Below are positions 4,971 to 5,166 of a stretch of 5,166 bases of DNA, in pieces. This DNA is from Oscillospiraceae bacterium (GTDB taxonomy: Bacteria; Bacillota; Clostridia; Oscillospirales; UBA929): positions 1 to 5,166 of the forward strand of contig JAIRML010000241.1 in assembly GCA_031258665.1 (NCBI GenBank), read 5' to 3'. The notes beneath the pieces were generated by a model. The model saw nothing but the letters and a program-made list of their open reading frames with translations, made no database searches and had not been told where the DNA came from. Positions within the stretch are counted from its first letter, which is position 1; every line of letters starts with the position of its first letter. A program made the position numbers and the translations under genes.

Positions 4971-5166
4971 GGCAGCTCATCGACTACAGCGCGGTGGCCA
5001 CAAAGGTGCGCGCCATGTACAGCCGACGCCTGATGCCGGAGGATTATCTAAAGATCGCCTCCTTCAAGCGGGTGTCGGAGGTCGTGACCTACCTGCGAAA
5101 CCACCATGGCTGGAGCGGCGCGCTGTCCGGCAGCCAGGAGGAACCCCGCCGCAGCTCCCTCGAGGC
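4964..5166 (+). CDS. V-type ATPase subunit C/d, AC39 family (partial, N-terminus)
   Basis: From ATG 4964 the frame is open to the window edge and gives 67 residues. They begin MLGQLIDYSAVATKVRAMYS and go on with RRLMPEDYLKIASFKRVSEV and TYLRNHHGW. The pattern Y-S-x-x-x-T-K-h-R-A-M, then L-x-x-E-D-Y and S-V-S-E-V-x-x-Y-L, is typical of the V0D/AC39 (NtpC) family, which caps the membrane rotor ring and links it to the central stalk. The full protein is usually about 330-360 aa, so most is missing. The start overlaps the end of the previous gene (ATGTTAG, 7 nt) and has GGTGAT just upstream, implying coupled translation in one operon. Confidence 0.85.
   Translation, partial: MLGQLIDYSAVATKVRAMYSRRLMPEDYLKIASFKRVSEVVTYLRNHHGWSGALSGSQEEPRRSSLE

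Noticed and set aside
1..5166. tRNA, rRNA, CRISPR array, defence or toxin genes
   Set aside because: I looked for clover-leaf-like sequences, regularly spaced repeats and small two-gene modules on both strands and saw none.

Overview
The window looks like part of a chromosome from a GC-rich, Gram-positive anaerobe of the Firmicutes, probably a Clostridia/Oscillospiraceae-type genome. This is inferred from strong AGGAGG-type ribosome binding sites, sigma-A-like promoters, a PcrA-type helicase with the C-terminal Tudor-like tail, an Lrp-regulator/aminotransferase pair resembling B. subtilis yugG-yugH (alaR-alaT), and the start of a V/A-type ATPase operon. No species can be named from this sequence.

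Layout. Positions 1-111 (+) hold the last 36 codons of a protein resembling the C-terminus of IS66-family transposases. It converges on the minus-strand genes, and a 13-bp hairpin at 132-166 lies between them. On the minus strand, reading from about 4280 down to 216, there is a sigma-A promoter (4287-4315), a structured leader of about 108 nt, an Lrp/AsnC-family regulator (3693-4172), a class I/II PLP aminotransferase overlapping it by 4 nt (2530-3696), a 58-bp spacer packed with overlapping inverted repeats, and the UvrD/PcrA helicase (216-2471). All three genes start with GTG. On the plus strand, an extended -10 promoter (4589-4597) precedes a 106-aa coiled-coil protein (4650-4970) and, overlapping it by 7 nt, the first 67 codons of a V-type ATPase subunit C/d (AC39) protein running off the end of the window.

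How the genes work together. The regulator and aminotransferase form a translationally coupled pair, probably controlling amino-acid (alanine-type) transamination. PcrA may be co-transcribed with them but is functionally unrelated (DNA repair, rolling-circle replication, RNA polymerase conflict). The two plus-strand genes look like the front of an operon for a rotary V/A-ATPase, with a peripheral-stalk-like subunit followed by the central-stalk/rotor adaptor.

The gene content is ordinary housekeeping. I found no evidence of a new enzymatic or defence system. The parts that merit a second look are regulatory: a terminator-like hairpin in the regulator's leader, a 14-nt repeat shared between that leader and the aminotransferase 3' end, and competing hairpins upstream of pcrA.
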